Shown here: positions 45,858-58,402 of the stretch, piece by piece
Position numbering within the stretch: position 1 is the first letter of the stretch
Layout: each line of letters opens with the position of its first letter
DNA from: JADLGL01 sp963732865
GTDB taxonomy: Bacteria > Pseudomonadota > Alphaproteobacteria > Rhizobiales > Kaistiaceae
DNA: 64,000 nucleotides
Assembly (NCBI GenBank): GCA_963732865.1
Contig: CAVTBC010000004.1
Span: 930,001 to 994,000, forward strand
Direction: 5' to 3'
Made by a program: the position numbers and the translations under genes
Notes under the pieces: model-generated
The model's input: only the letters and a program-made list of their open reading frames with translations
The model's database searches: none
Told to the model about the DNA's origin: nothing

Positions 45858-47909
45858 CTAGGCGGCCTTCTGGCTCGCTCGCGCGACAGCTTCGTCGGCG
45901 AGGCGGCCGGTCAGTTCCTGCAGGTGATCGAACCGGCTGGTGAAGGTGCCGACGCCGGCGGTCGCCGAACGCAGTTCGACGATCAAGTCGCGGATTTCCG
46001 ATTGCGGGATGAGGGCAACCACGACGTCCCAGGCCGGCCAATCGGGCCGCGCATCGAAGCCCATCAATTGCCCGCGCCGCTGCGAGACGATGGCGTTGAC
46101 CCTGGCGGTGGCGTCGGACGGGATGGCGATCTCGACATGCAGCACCGGCTCCAGCAGCACCGGCGTGCATTGCGCCATGCCCTCGCGCATCGCCAATTGC
46201 GCCGCCATGCGGAAGGCCTGATCGGACGAATCGACCGTGTGATACGAGCCGTCGATCAGGCAGACGCTGAGATCGACGACGCTAAAGCCGAGCGGTCCAT
46301 GTCCGAGATAGTCGGCAACGCCGGCCTCGACTGACGCGATATATTGCCGGGGCACCACGCCGCCGGAGATGCGCTCGGAAAACTCGAAGCCGGAACCGCG
46401 CGGCAACGGCTTGATCTCCAGCACGACGTCGCCGAACTGCCCATGTCCGCCCGATTGCTTCCGGTGCCGGCCGCGGATGGTGGTCGAGCCGCGGATCGTC
46501 TCGCGATAGGGGATGGCCGCCTCGCTGGTCGCGACCTTGATGCCATAACGGCTGGTCAGGCGTTCAAGCGCGACGCGCAGATGCATTTCGCCCTGGCCGG
46601 CAAGGACGGTCTCGCCGCTTTCAGCGTTCTGGCTGACGGCGAGCGAGGGATCTTCTTCCGTTGCCTTGGCGAGCGAGGCGCTGAGCTTCACGTCGTCTTT
46701 CCGTTCGGCGGCGGCAAGGGCATAGCTAAGGACCGGCTGCGGCGGCGCCAGTTCGACCAGTTGCTTCGGCGTGGTCTTGCCGGCGGCGAGTGTTGCGCCG
46801 GTCGGCGCATCGTCCAGCTTGCCGAACCCGGCGGTCTCGCCCTCCATCGCCTGGTCGCGTTTGTTCATCTGCTGACCGTTGATCTGGAACACGCCGGAGA
46901 CACGTCCCGCAGGCCCGTCCGGCCCCGCGAGTTCGCTGCCATCACCCACCGCGCCGGACAGCACGCGCGCCACCGAAACCTTGCCGGCATGCGCGGTGTG
47001 CAGCGTCTTGACGACCTGCAGGATCGTTTCGCCCTTGCCATCGAGACCCAGCCGCTGACGGGTTTGCGCAATGCCGGGGCTCTCATGTCGGATCGCCTTG
47101 AGAAGCCGGCCGATGCCATGACCATGCTCGGCGGCGCCAATGAGTACGGGGCAGACGAGGCCCTGGCGCATATCGGCGACGAGGTCCTGGAAGACGGCCT
47201 CGCGGTTTGGTTCGATGTCCTCGAGCAATTGTTCCATGAGGCTGTCGTCATAGTCGGCGAGGGTCTCCAGCATAGTGTAGCGGGCCTCGTCCTTGCGCGG
47301 CTTGTCGTCCGCGGTGAGGTCGACGACCGCGCTGGCGGCGTGCTCGCGGTAAACGAAGGCGCGTTCCAGCGCCAAGTCGATGAAGCCGGAGATGACGCCG
47401 GATTCACGGATCGGAACATGGCGGAGGAGGAGGGGCACCGAGGACGCGGCCTGCAAAGTCGCAAGCGTTTCGCGAACGCTGAGTTCCTCCTTGTCGACCT
47501 TGTTGAGGAACATGATGCGGGGGATGTTGCGATCCTCCAGCGCCTTCATGATCACCTGCAACGCCGGCACCTTCTTGGGATCGGACTCGGCGACGACGAT
47601 AGCGATGTCGACGGCGGGAAGGATTGGCTCGGCCTCGAAGGCGAATTCGATCGATCCCGGGCAGTCGAAGAAGGTCAACCGGTCGCTCATGAAGTCGGTC
47701 TCGGCAATATTGACCTCAACGCTCATCTGATGCGCCCGCGCCTCCGGGGAGGCGTCGCCCAATGTGTTGCCCTCCGCGAGGGTGCCCTGGCGCGAGATCG
47801 TTCCGGTGCGTGCGAGAATGGCTTCAAGCAGCGTGGTCTTGCCGCTCGCAAAGGGACCTACCAGCGCGATCGCGCGCGGTCCGGCAATTCTGCCGTTGTT
47901 GTCGCTCAT
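45858..47909 (-). CDS. elongation factor G-like GTPase
   Basis: 683 residues from the ATG at 47909 (GGAGG ten bases upstream). Domain order of EF-G: GTP-binding domain, beta barrel, domains III-V. The P-loop is VGPFASGKTTLLEAIL rather than the GHIDHGKTT of true EF-G, and NKVDKEE is the G4 motif. This is the EF-G paralogue class found beside, not instead of, fusA; its cellular role is unsettled. It ends with a normal domain V and is on its own in the minus direction. Confidence 0.88.
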   Translation of the reverse strand: MSDNNGRIAGPRAIALVGPFASGKTTLLEAILARTGTISRQGTLAEGNTLGDASPEARAHQMSVEVNIAETDFMSDRLTFFDCPGSIEFAFEAEPILPAVDIAIVVAESDPKKVPALQVIMKALEDRNIPRIMFLNKVDKEELSVRETLATLQAASSVPLLLRHVPIRESGVISGFIDLALERAFVYREHAASAVVDLTADDKPRKDEARYTMLETLADYDDSLMEQLLEDIEPNREAVFQDLVADMRQGLVCPVLIGAAEHGHGIGRLLKAIRHESPGIAQTRQRLGLDGKGETILQVVKTLHTAHAGKVSVARVLSGAVGDGSELAGPDGPAGRVSGVFQINGQQMNKRDQAMEGETAGFGKLDDAPTGATLAAGKTTPKQLVELAPPQPVLSYALAAAERKDDVKLSASLAKATEEDPSLAVSQNAESGETVLAGQGEMHLRVALERLTSRYGIKVATSEAAIPYRETIRGSTTIRGRHRKQSGGHGQFGDVVLEIKPLPRGSGFEFSERISGGVVPRQYIASVEAGVADYLGHGPLGFSVVDLSVCLIDGSYHTVDSSDQAFRMAAQLAMREGMAQCTPVLLEPVLHVEIAIPSDATARVNAIVSQRRGQLMGFDARPDWPAWDVVVALIPQSEIRDLIVELRSATAGVGTFTSRFDHLQELTGRLADEAVARASQKAA

Positions 47910-48099
47910 CTGCTCAAGCCTCCCCATGTCCTGCCCGCCCCAGCGGAAACCGGCGGCCGGGAGGCAGGCTCGGTTTATGGCTGGATCGTCTCAGGGAATG
48001 CGGCAGGTGGCAAGCCTCCCGTCAAGGTTTCCTCTTTCCGGCGGGAGAGCTAGAAAAGAGGTCTGAGTCGCGCAATCAGACAGGGGACGGGAGACGCCG

Positions 48100-49086
48100 A
48101 TGCTTGCGGCCTATTCACTTGCCGCCTCCGGGCCCGAGCCGTTGCCGACCGTGCCGGAAGTGGCCGGCGAGGGCGCCGGCTGGATCGATCTGTTCAACCC
48201 TACATTGCAGGAAGACGAGGTGGCGGTCAGCCTGCTTGGGGTGTCCATCCCCACCCGCGAGGAAGCGCAGGAGATCGAATCGACCAGCCGGTTCTTCATT
48301 GAGGACGGGGCGACGTTCCTCAATCTGGCCGTGCTGGTCGGCGTCGATGCCGGTCAGCCCGCGCTCAGTCCGCTCAGCTTCGTCCTCAAGAATGAATGGG
48401 TGGTCACGGTCCGCTATGCGGAATCATCTGCCTTCAAGCAGTTCCAGATGCGGGCCGCCAAGCCGAAGAACAGCTGCAACACGGCAACGGACGTGATCTC
48501 GTTTATGACCGAATCGATCATCGATCGCGCCGCTGACATCGTGGAGAAGATTGGCGCCGACATCGACCGGATCAACAACAACATCTTCAAGGGGCGCGAT
48601 CGCCAGTCGCGCGGCGGAAGGGAGCGGGAGCGCAGCCTGGAAGAATATATCGAGAAGATCGCCTATCAGAACGACATCATCTCCAAGAGCCGTGAAAGTC
48701 TGATCTCGATCGAGCGCATGCTGCAATATCTGTCGGGCGCCGGTTCTGGCTGGCCCGACCGCAAGACGGATCGCGATCGGCTGCGGCTGATGGGAAGGGA
48801 TGTCCGTTCGCTGACCGACCAGCTGAGCTTCCTGTCGAGCAAGGCGACATTTCTGCTTGATGCCACGCTCGGCCTCATCTCGGTTGAGCAGAACGATGTC
48901 ATCCGCGTGCTGACGGTGGCTGCAACGATCCTGTTCCCGCCGACGCTGGTTGGCACGATCTACGGCATGAACTTCGACGGGATGCCGGAGTTGAAATGGG
49001 GCCTCGGCTATCCCTTCGCGATTGGGTTGATGATCGCCTCCGCCCTCATTCCCTATTTCATCCTGAAACGGCGCGGCTGGTTCTGA
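48100..49086 (+). CDS. corA: CorA-family magnesium/cobalt transporter
   Basis: 328 residues. Long cytoplasmic N-terminal part with the stalk helix (about residues 120-260), then two membrane helices at the end joined by the selectivity motif YGMNF, and a basic tail YFILKRRGWF. Forms pentameric Mg2+ channels in known cases. No partners adjacent. Confidence 0.92.
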   Translation: MLAAYSLAASGPEPLPTVPEVAGEGAGWIDLFNPTLQEDEVAVSLLGVSIPTREEAQEIESTSRFFIEDGATFLNLAVLVGVDAGQPALSPLSFVLKNEWVVTVRYAESSAFKQFQMRAAKPKNSCNTATDVISFMTESIIDRAADIVEKIGADIDRINNNIFKGRDRQSRGGRERERSLEEYIEKIAYQNDIISKSRESLISIERMLQYLSGAGSGWPDRKTDRDRLRLMGRDVRSLTDQLSFLSSKATFLLDATLGLISVEQNDVIRVLTVAATILFPPTLVGTIYGMNFDGMPELKWGLGYPFAIGLMIASALIPYFILKRRGWF

Positions 49087-49184
49087 CCCTGCCGGGCTGC
49101 CTTGCCTCGCGTTGGCTTCCCCAGTAGCAAGGGCCACCATCGATCGCGCGGCACCGTGGTCGACGCCTTGAGGGAGGGTGCGTT

Positions 49185-50429
49185 TTGGCCAATGGCGTTG
49201 TTATCATCGGCGGTGGGCATGGCGGGTCGCAAACCGCCGCCAGCCTCCGGTCGGAGGGTTATGAAGGGCCGGTGACGCTGATTACGGCGGAACCGGATAT
49301 TCCCTATCAGCGACCGCCGCTGTCCAAGACCTATCTCAAGGAGCCGGAGAAGGGCCTGCAGGAGCTGCGGCCGGCGGCCTTCTATACGAGCCACAATATC
49401 GATCTCCGCCTGTCGACGACGGCCATGTCGATCGATCGGCAGGGGCAAATCGTAGCGCTCAGCGATGGCAGCGAGATCGGCTACGACCATCTCGTGTTGG
49501 CCGTTGGTTCGCGGCCTCGAATCCCGCCGATTTCGGGGACGGATCTCGACGGTGTCTTTCTGCTTCGCGACGCGGCGGATGCGCGGCGGCTGCACGACCG
49601 GTTCCTGACGGCCGAATCGGTTGTTGTTATCGGCGGCGGCTTCATCGGCCTTGAACTCGCGGCGACAGCACGGCAGCTCGGCCGCATGGTGACGGTGGTC
49701 GAGGCAACCGACCGGCTGATGGGCCGCGCAGTCGCGCCGGAAATCTCGCAGCATTTCCTCGACCTCCATCGCGGTTGGGGCACGACGGTTCTGCTCAACG
49801 CGATGGCGGAGGGGATCCTCGGCAATTCCAGCGATGCCGTCGCCGCCGTGCAGGCGGGGGGCGGGTCACCAATCGAAGCCGACCTCGTCGTTCTCGGCAT
49901 CGGCGTCGTGCCGAATGTCGAGATGGCGCAGGAGGCCGGGATCATTGTCGACAACGGTATCGTCGTTGGCGCGGATCTGCGTACCAGCGACCCGAAGATC
50001 TTCGCCATCGGCGATTGCGTGATGTTCGACGAGGTCTCGATCGGCCAGAAGATTCGCCTGGAATCGGTGCAGAACGCGGTCGATCAGGGGAAGGCGGTCG
50101 CCAAGACCGTGATGGGCAAGGGCGAGGCCTACCGGTCCGTGCCGTGGTTCTGGTCGGACCAGCAGGACGTCAAGCTGCAGATGGTCGGATTGGCCAACCG
50201 GGCAACCCGCCGCGTGCTTCGCGGCAGGCCGGACGATTCGGCCTTCTCCGTTTTCCAATTCGCGGGCGACCAATTGGTCGAAATCAACTCCGTCAACCGA
50301 GGCGCCGACCACATGTTTGGCCGGCGGATGATGGATCAGCCGGCGAACCTGCCCACGCCGGAACAGGCCGCCGACGAAAGCTTCGACCTAAGGGCGCTGA
50401 TGAAGCGCAGTACTGCGGCCGCCGGATAG
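49185..50429 (+). CDS. FAD-dependent ferredoxin/rubredoxin reductase-like protein
   Basis: 414 residues with a TTG start preceded by GAGGGAGGG. FAD motif VVIIGGGHGGSQTAASLRSEGY, then YQRPPLSKTYL, the NAD motif VVVIGGGFIGLELAATARQLG, and the second FAD motif IFAIGDCVMFDE. Like reductases that pass electrons from NAD(P)H to a ferredoxin feeding oxygenases or P450s; no such partner is nearby. Its last 42 bases overlap the convergent DUF892 gene. Confidence 0.88.
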   Translation: MANGVVIIGGGHGGSQTAASLRSEGYEGPVTLITAEPDIPYQRPPLSKTYLKEPEKGLQELRPAAFYTSHNIDLRLSTTAMSIDRQGQIVALSDGSEIGYDHLVLAVGSRPRIPPISGTDLDGVFLLRDAADARRLHDRFLTAESVVVIGGGFIGLELAATARQLGRMVTVVEATDRLMGRAVAPEISQHFLDLHRGWGTTVLLNAMAEGILGNSSDAVAAVQAGGGSPIEADLVVLGIGVVPNVEMAQEAGIIVDNGIVVGADLRTSDPKIFAIGDCVMFDEVSIGQKIRLESVQNAVDQGKAVAKTVMGKGEAYRSVPWFWSDQQDVKLQMVGLANRATRRVLRGRPDDSAFSVFQFAGDQLVEINSVNRGADHMFGRRMMDQPANLPTPEQAADESFDLRALMKRSTAAAG

Positions 50430-50924
50430 GGCGTACGCCGCAACGTTCGGCTCGGGTTCCAGCAGGCCAGTGGCGATAACCGTCAAATCTTCGTCGAATG
50501 CGCGCTCATCTTCCAGCATGGCGCCGAGGATGCGCTTCTCGTCGTGCCGGCCAAGCAGCTTGGCGTAGGCGGCGAGCGTCCCGAAGGCGGCGATGAGATA
50601 GTGCTGAATGCGCTGGACGGCGCCGATCATGGCGGTGTCGCGCATCACGCCGCGTTCGCCGGAGGCGATGGGGCGAAGAGCCCTGGCGACGAGGGCGGCC
50701 ATGGCGTCGTCCGAGGCGATCTGTGCTTGATCACCGGTTGTGTCCAGCTGGCCCAGCCGGTCGAGTTGGCGGGAGGTTTCGCTCACATGGGCGCGGAATG
50801 CGTCGGCGAGTTCGGGATCATCGGTAGCCTGAGCCAGCTCCGACAGGGCCGCCACCAGCATGCGCGCATCGTCGCGGGCCTGGTGGAGGTCAGAAATATA
50901 CAGGGTATCCAAATTGTGGGTCAT
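50388..50924 (-). CDS. DUF892 (YciF-like) ferritin-like protein
   Basis: 178 residues from the ATG at 50924 (MTHNLDTLYISDLHQARDDARMLV). A four-helix pattern with acidic and His residues where ferritin-like di-iron proteins have ligands (EL-x-Q, SETSRQLDRL, QRIQHYLIAAFGTL, DERAFDEDLTVIA). YciF-type proteins are stress-induced. Its 3' end overlaps the flavoprotein gene by 42 bases. Confidence 0.8.
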   Translation of the reverse strand: MTHNLDTLYISDLHQARDDARMLVAALSELAQATDDPELADAFRAHVSETSRQLDRLGQLDTTGDQAQIASDDAMAALVARALRPIASGERGVMRDTAMIGAVQRIQHYLIAAFGTLAAYAKLLGRHDEKRILGAMLEDERAFDEDLTVIATGLLEPEPNVAAYALSGGRSTALHQRP

Positions 50925-51112
50925 AGCGATCTCCAGCTCCTGAGTTCCGCCCAATCTCTACAGAGTCGCGGTATCAAGGAGCTTCCTGGGCAGGCAGGGC
51001 GGGATTGCGGCGCGTTCGAGTCCAGACTGTGGTCTTTTGGGGCGATGGCTTTCCCCATCTGCCACAATCCCCTATAAGCCGCCTCTAGCCTGATCTTTGA
51101 TGATCGTTGAAG

Positions 51113-51140
51113 CCCCGGGCGGCCATCCGCGCCGGGGTTT
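51113..51140 (+). promoter_or_regulatory. GC-rich hairpin in the carB leader
   Basis: CCCCGG-GCGG (51113-51122), loop CCAT, CCGC-G-CCGGGG (51127-51137) with one bulged G, then TTTCGTTC. It lies 23 to 50 bases before the carB ATG. The form is that of a terminator, so it might attenuate carB; the T run is short. Confidence 0.45.
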
Positions 51141-51162
51141 CGTTCGCCACTTGAGCCTTGCC

Positions 51163-54639
<3,477 letters not shown>

Positions 54640-54713
54640 GACGGGCGCTGATCTTTTGGACGGAGCTCAAGCAAACGGCCGTGCTCTACGGCCGCGTTTT
54701 GCGGGATTGGACG

Positions 54714-55190
54714 ATGATCGAAAAAGTACCGATGACGGTCGCAGGACACGCCGCGTTGGAGGAAGAGCTGAAGCGACGGACGAGCGAGGAGCGTCCGCGC
54801 ATCATCGAGTCCATCTCCGAGGCGCGCTCGCATGGCGATTTGTCCGAGAACGCCGAATACCACGCCGCTAAGGAAGCGCAGAGCCACAATGAGGGCCGGA
54901 TCGCTGAGCTTGAGGATCAGCTGTCGCGCGCCGAGGTGATCGACGTTTCGAAGCTTTCGGGCAAGTCGGTGATCTTCGGCGCCAAGGTCAAACTCGTCGA
55001 TGAGGACACCGACGAGGAGCGCGTCTACCGCATCGTCGGTGACGCAGAGGCCGACGTCAAAGCCGGCCGGATCTCTATCTCCTCGCCGATCGCCCGCGCG
55101 CTGATCGGCAAATGCGTCGGCGACACGGTCGAGGTGACGGCGCCGGGCGGGTCGCATAGCTACGAGATTCTCGAAGTCGCATTCAACTGA
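54714..55190 (+). CDS. greA: transcription elongation factor GreA
   Basis: 158 residues from the ATG at 54714, exactly the usual length. N-terminal antiparallel coiled coil with SEARSHGDLSENAEYHAAKEAQ, whose acidic tip residues reach the polymerase active site, then the FKBP-like domain ending APGGSHSYEILEVAF. Rescues backtracked RNA polymerase. Follows carB by about 75 bases, as in many Rhizobiales. Confidence 0.96.
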   Translation: MIEKVPMTVAGHAALEEELKRRTSEERPRIIESISEARSHGDLSENAEYHAAKEAQSHNEGRIAELEDQLSRAEVIDVSKLSGKSVIFGAKVKLVDEDTDEERVYRIVGDAEADVKAGRISISSPIARALIGKCVGDTVEVTAPGGSHSYEILEVAFN

Positions 55191-55462
55191 GGCCGCGCTT
55201 CGCGTGGTTAGGTTAGTCAGCAGTTGCGTTGCTCTGCGAAAATCGCCGCGAGCTGGATTTGATTGCCCCGCAATAACGCCAGCGATTTCCTGCGTTTCGG
55301 CTATGCCGAATGCGCCTGCGCCCGTCAGCATGGTTAACGAACTCTGATTCGATGGCGGAGTTACCGGCGTGCCAGTTAACGCGGCCGCTGGGATTCCGGC
55401 GTTAGCTAGTCCATCCGGCCTCGCCTTTTGCGGGTCTCGGCTTGGGGTGAATGAGGTCAGGC

Positions 55463-55633
55463 ATGCGGCAGCTCATCGCCCGGTTTGGGCGGGAAACCTC
55501 GGGCGCCACGGCGTTGGAATACGGCTTGATCGCCGTCCTTCTTGGGGTGGCCCTGATCGTTGGGGCGACAGCGCTCGGCACCGGCATCAACAGCTCGTTC
55601 CAGGGGATAGCCGACGATAATTTCGGCGGCTAG
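55463..55633 (+). CDS. Flp-family type IVb pilin
   Basis: 56 residues from the ATG at 55463, with GAGG upstream. MRQLIARFGRETSGATALEYGLIAVLLGVALIVGATALGTG: the Flp prepilin signature, a G (cleavage)-ATALEYGLIA followed by the hydrophobic helix. No cpa/tad genes are in the window, so it is an orphan copy. 55191-55462 upstream carries no gene. Confidence 0.88.
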   Translation: MRQLIARFGRETSGATALEYGLIAVLLGVALIVGATALGTGINSSFQGIADDNFGG

Positions 55634-55711
55634 GCATCCCGTTGAAGGAGACCGGCTTGGCATTCGCAATTGGCCAAGCCGGCGCAGTTGGTCTCGGGCT
55701 TTGAAGTCCGG

Positions 55712-56053
55712 CTAGGGCGTTGCGGCCCGTGCCGCCGCCAAGACGGCGTTGCAGAAGGCGACGACGTCGGCCTGATACAGTGCGGCATTCCCGGTTACGA
55801 CGACGCAGCGCTGCTGGAACTCGGTCTTCTGCGCGGCCGTCAGCGGCGCCAGGAAGGCGTCGATGTTCTGCGTGTGTGTCGCGATCCGGTCGCGGTCGAT
55901 CGGCAGGGTTGCAAACGGGTGGCCGGGCACCACGGTATCAGTCGTGAATGTGCTGGCGGCGATTTCCTGCCCGAACGCCAGGTTGGTTGCTGTCGCGGCC
56001 AATATGCCCGCGGCAGTCCCGACAGCCAGTATCGAATGGCTCAGCCGGCTCAT
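55712..56053 (-). CDS. small secreted Cys-pair protein, copy 4
   Basis: 113 residues; signal peptide cut near AFGQE (about residue 29). Core matches the cluster at 9-11 kb: FTTDTVVPGHPFATLPIDRDRI, NIDAFLAPLTAAQKTEFQQRC, and a second Cys 17 residues later (AFC). FTT also matches AFTTENIS of copy 1, its closest relative in length. Located 45 kb from the tandem set, without the shared TGTATC block. GAGGAAAGGA precedes the ATG. Confidence 0.8.
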   Translation of the reverse strand: MSRLSHSILAVGTAAGILAATATNLAFGQEIAASTFTTDTVVPGHPFATLPIDRDRIATHTQNIDAFLAPLTAAQKTEFQQRCVVVTGNAALYQADVVAFCNAVLAAARAATP

Positions 56054-56484
56054 GGATGATTCCTTTCCTCTTTGTGCCCCTCTTTGCTCTCCCCAGAGCG
56101 CCTCTAACTATCTGGCTAGTAAAAACAAACCAAGATGCCGGAGAAAACAAAAAACGACAGAGTACATCTATGAGCGTTGGGAATTGTATCCGACACAATT
56201 CCGTCATTGTTTAGTGTGCCTGAGAATTTGTTTATCAGTCTCTGGCTATTATTTCGTAGAGCGGAGATCACCGATGGTCATTGTCTTGATATCGTCCACA
56301 CGCGTTGACGAGCGTCGGAGACAGACTTGGTGCAACTCAGCGCGTGTTTGCTAAACCGCCCGCGTCGGACAGTAGCCGCAGGGGTGAGCGCGGCCTCACC
56401 AGCCCATCAGCCCTTTCAGCCCGGGGGGATCGCGCCGCCCCGTTCCCCCCGTTTGGTCCCAGGACAGGTCGTCCGGATCAGCTG
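56054..56484. other. AT-richer intergenic region upstream of copy 4
   Basis: 431 bases between copy 4 and the polysaccharide deacetylase stop. The part from 56100 to 56300 is markedly AT-rich for this genome. Apart from the inverted repeat at 56180-56202 I see no gene, RNA or repeat. Confidence 0.5.
56180..56202. promoter_or_regulatory. perfect inverted repeat upstream of copy 4
   Basis: GGAATTGT (56180-56187), seven bases, ACAATTCC (56195-56202). It lies about 127 bases before the copy 4 start, within AT-rich DNA, and looks like an operator for a dimeric regulator. Confidence 0.45.
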
Positions 56485-57210
56485 CTATTGGAAGACCACC
56501 GTCGCCTGGTCCAATCGAACGAAGACGAACCCGCGCGCCTGAAGTGCCAGGATGCCGGCCACGATGCCGAGACCGGCTGCGTGGGTCGGCTGGTTCATGT
56601 GGGCGATGATTACCTCGCCGTCCGTCGCCGTCGACACGTTGTGCGCCGCCTGTTCGGCGGTCGCCGTGGCGCCCCAGTCGGCGTTGAGCGAGAAGGCGCC
56701 GATGGCGAAACCCTGCGCCTGGATTAGCCCGATGGCGTCCGGGGTATAGAGCGCCGTCGCCCCGCGGTAATAGTGTGTCTGGTTGCCGAAAGCGGCTTCC
56801 ACGGCCCGCGCGCCGCCCAGCACTTCGGCGAGCACCGCTTCGGGCGTGCCGGCCGGGGAAATGCCGTACGGCTTTTCCGTGCCGATCACGGCAGGTACAT
56901 GCTCGGCCCCGTGATCCTCGAAGTCGAAGAGGTCCGCATGGGCGCGCAACACCGCCGCAGCCTCGGGGTTCGCCCGCAGCCAGCGGCCGGTGATGAACAG
57001 TGTCGCCTTGATGCCGTTGTCGATCAGCGCGTTGATGATGCGCATGTCCACGCCGCCCGAACAGGCGTCGAGCGTCAGCGCAACCTGCGGCGCGCCCGGC
57101 CCGCCCGGCAAGATCCGCATATGCGGCTCGAGCAGGTCATCGGCGCGGGCGACGAGTGGCGAGAGGGCCATCGCGAGAGCGAGTACGAAAACGGATGCAA
57201 ATCGGATCAT
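56485..57210 (-). CDS. exported polysaccharide deacetylase family protein
   Basis: 241 residues. Signal peptide cut near VARAD (residue 22). NodB-like fold: motif 1 VALTLDACSGGVD (Asp plus variation from TFDDG), then FEDHGAEH for the metal His residues, HYYRGATALYTPDAIGL and VIIAHMNQP. Probably a periplasmic carbohydrate esterase; the substrate could be peptidoglycan or another polymer. Divergence in motif 1 leaves activity uncertain. Confidence 0.8.
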   Translation of the reverse strand: MIRFASVFVLALAMALSPLVARADDLLEPHMRILPGGPGAPQVALTLDACSGGVDMRIINALIDNGIKATLFITGRWLRANPEAAAVLRAHADLFDFEDHGAEHVPAVIGTEKPYGISPAGTPEAVLAEVLGGARAVEAAFGNQTHYYRGATALYTPDAIGLIQAQGFAIGAFSLNADWGATATAEQAAHNVSTATDGEVIIAHMNQPTHAAGLGIVAGILALQARGFVFVRLDQATVVFQ

Positions 57211-57383
57211 CGGGCCTCCGCGCGAATCCTATCCTTCCCACCACAAGCTGAACAGCAATTCCGCAGTGGGGCAAAGCCCCACGTTCTCGCGGCCAACGAG
57301 CTGTTGCCCCTGTGCGCTGGACTACGGAAAGGTCGTGGCTCATTCGACCAGGCGGAGGGAACCAGCGAAACTGCTGGACAAAG

Positions 57384-57459
57384 TGGTGGGCCCGGCAGGA
57401 CTCGAACCTGCAACCAGACCGTTATGAGCGGCCGGCTCTAACCATTGAGCTACGGGCCC
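57384..57459 (-). tRNA. tRNA-Ile (CAU anticodon, lysidine type)
   Basis: The reverse strand folds as a full cloverleaf of 76 bases including an encoded CCA: acceptor GGGCCCG/CGGGCCC, D arm GCTC-GAGC, anticodon stem GGCCG/CGGTC with loop CTCATAA, T arm GCAGG/CCTGC with TTCGAGT. The anticodon is CAT. C4-G69 and C5-G68 pairs and the CTCATAA loop match the tRNA-Ile2 modified by TilS to read AUA, rather than initiator or elongator tRNA-Met. Confidence 0.85.
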
Positions 57460-57608
57460 GCGGCCGCAAGGCCGGGCAGTCGCCCTTATACGTAGCGGGT
57501 GAAAGCGGGGGCAAGGACAACCGCCGTATTGCCGACGCAAAGCCTAGGCAGCTTCCGCGCCGCGGGAAGGCTCGGAGATCGCGCCAGCCAATTGGAGCTT
57601 GGACCCTA

Positions 57609-58298
57609 ATGAAACGGATCGCCCTTATTGCCTCTATCCTCGTCTTCGCCACGACCCCGGTCTGGGCGCAGAATGCCCCGGAGGTTGCAACGCTGACCGC
57701 GGACGGCACAGGCGTTGTCATGGCTGCCCCGGATATCGTCGTCATTTCCATCGGGGTCTCCACCAGGGGCGACACGCCGAGCGAGGCGCTGCGAGCCAAC
57801 AGCGCCGATATGCAGCACGTCATTGATGCGATCCTCCAGGCAGGTGTCGCCGAGGCGGATATCGCCACCTCGGGCTTTTCGATCGATCCGGTCTATGGCG
57901 ATCAGCGCCCCGGCGACGTCCAGCCCGCTCCTGTGATTGGCTACAATGTGAGCAACCAAGTCACGGTGCGCATTCGCGACATCACCGCGTCCGGCGACAT
58001 CCTCGATAAGGTGGTGGCCGCGGGCGCCAATCAGATCAACGGCATCCGCTTCGATATTGCCGAACCGCAGCCCTTGCAGGACGAGGCGACGCAGGCGGCG
58101 ATCGCCGATGCGCGCCGCCGGGCGGAATTGATGGCCGAGGCGGCGGGTGTCCGTCTGGTGCGGATCCTCACGGTCTCGACCTATGCCAACAATCAGCCGC
58201 AGTTCGATATGGTGCGTGCCGTCGCCGCGCCGATCATGGGTGGCCAGCAGTCGATCACGGCAACGGCCACGCTGGTGTTCGAGATCGCGCCGCAATAG
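57609..58298 (+). CDS. SIMPL-domain periplasmic protein
   Basis: 229 residues from the ATG at 57609. Signal MKRIALIASILVFATTPVWA, then ATLTADGTGVVMAAPDIVVISIGVSTRGDTPSEAL, the SIMPL (DUF541) opening, and PVIGYNVSNQVTVRIRDI followed by the C-terminal AIADARRRAELMAEAAGVRL. Periplasmic; family members form oligomers and are linked to stress, but have no settled activity. Confidence 0.9.
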   Translation: MKRIALIASILVFATTPVWAQNAPEVATLTADGTGVVMAAPDIVVISIGVSTRGDTPSEALRANSADMQHVIDAILQAGVAEADIATSGFSIDPVYGDQRPGDVQPAPVIGYNVSNQVTVRIRDITASGDILDKVVAAGANQINGIRFDIAEPQPLQDEATQAAIADARRRAELMAEAAGVRLVRILTVSTYANNQPQFDMVRAVAAPIMGGQQSITATATLVFEIAPQ

Positions 58299-58402
58299 CC
58301 AAATCGCCCAACGGGGGCGGGCCGGTGGCCCGCTCCTTGTGGCTGATGCCCGGCCCGATATAATCCGGCGTGCACCGACGTTGAGGCAAGTCGGAGTTGA
58401 GA

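Noticed and set aside
46344..48053. 569-codon plus-strand open frame
   Set aside because: Antisense to the EF-G-like gene, which has clear domains on the minus strand.
57384..57459. tRNA-Met
   Set aside because: The CAT anticodon alone would suggest Met, but the acceptor pairs C4-G69 and C5-G68 and the loop context fit the lysidine-modified tRNA-Ile.
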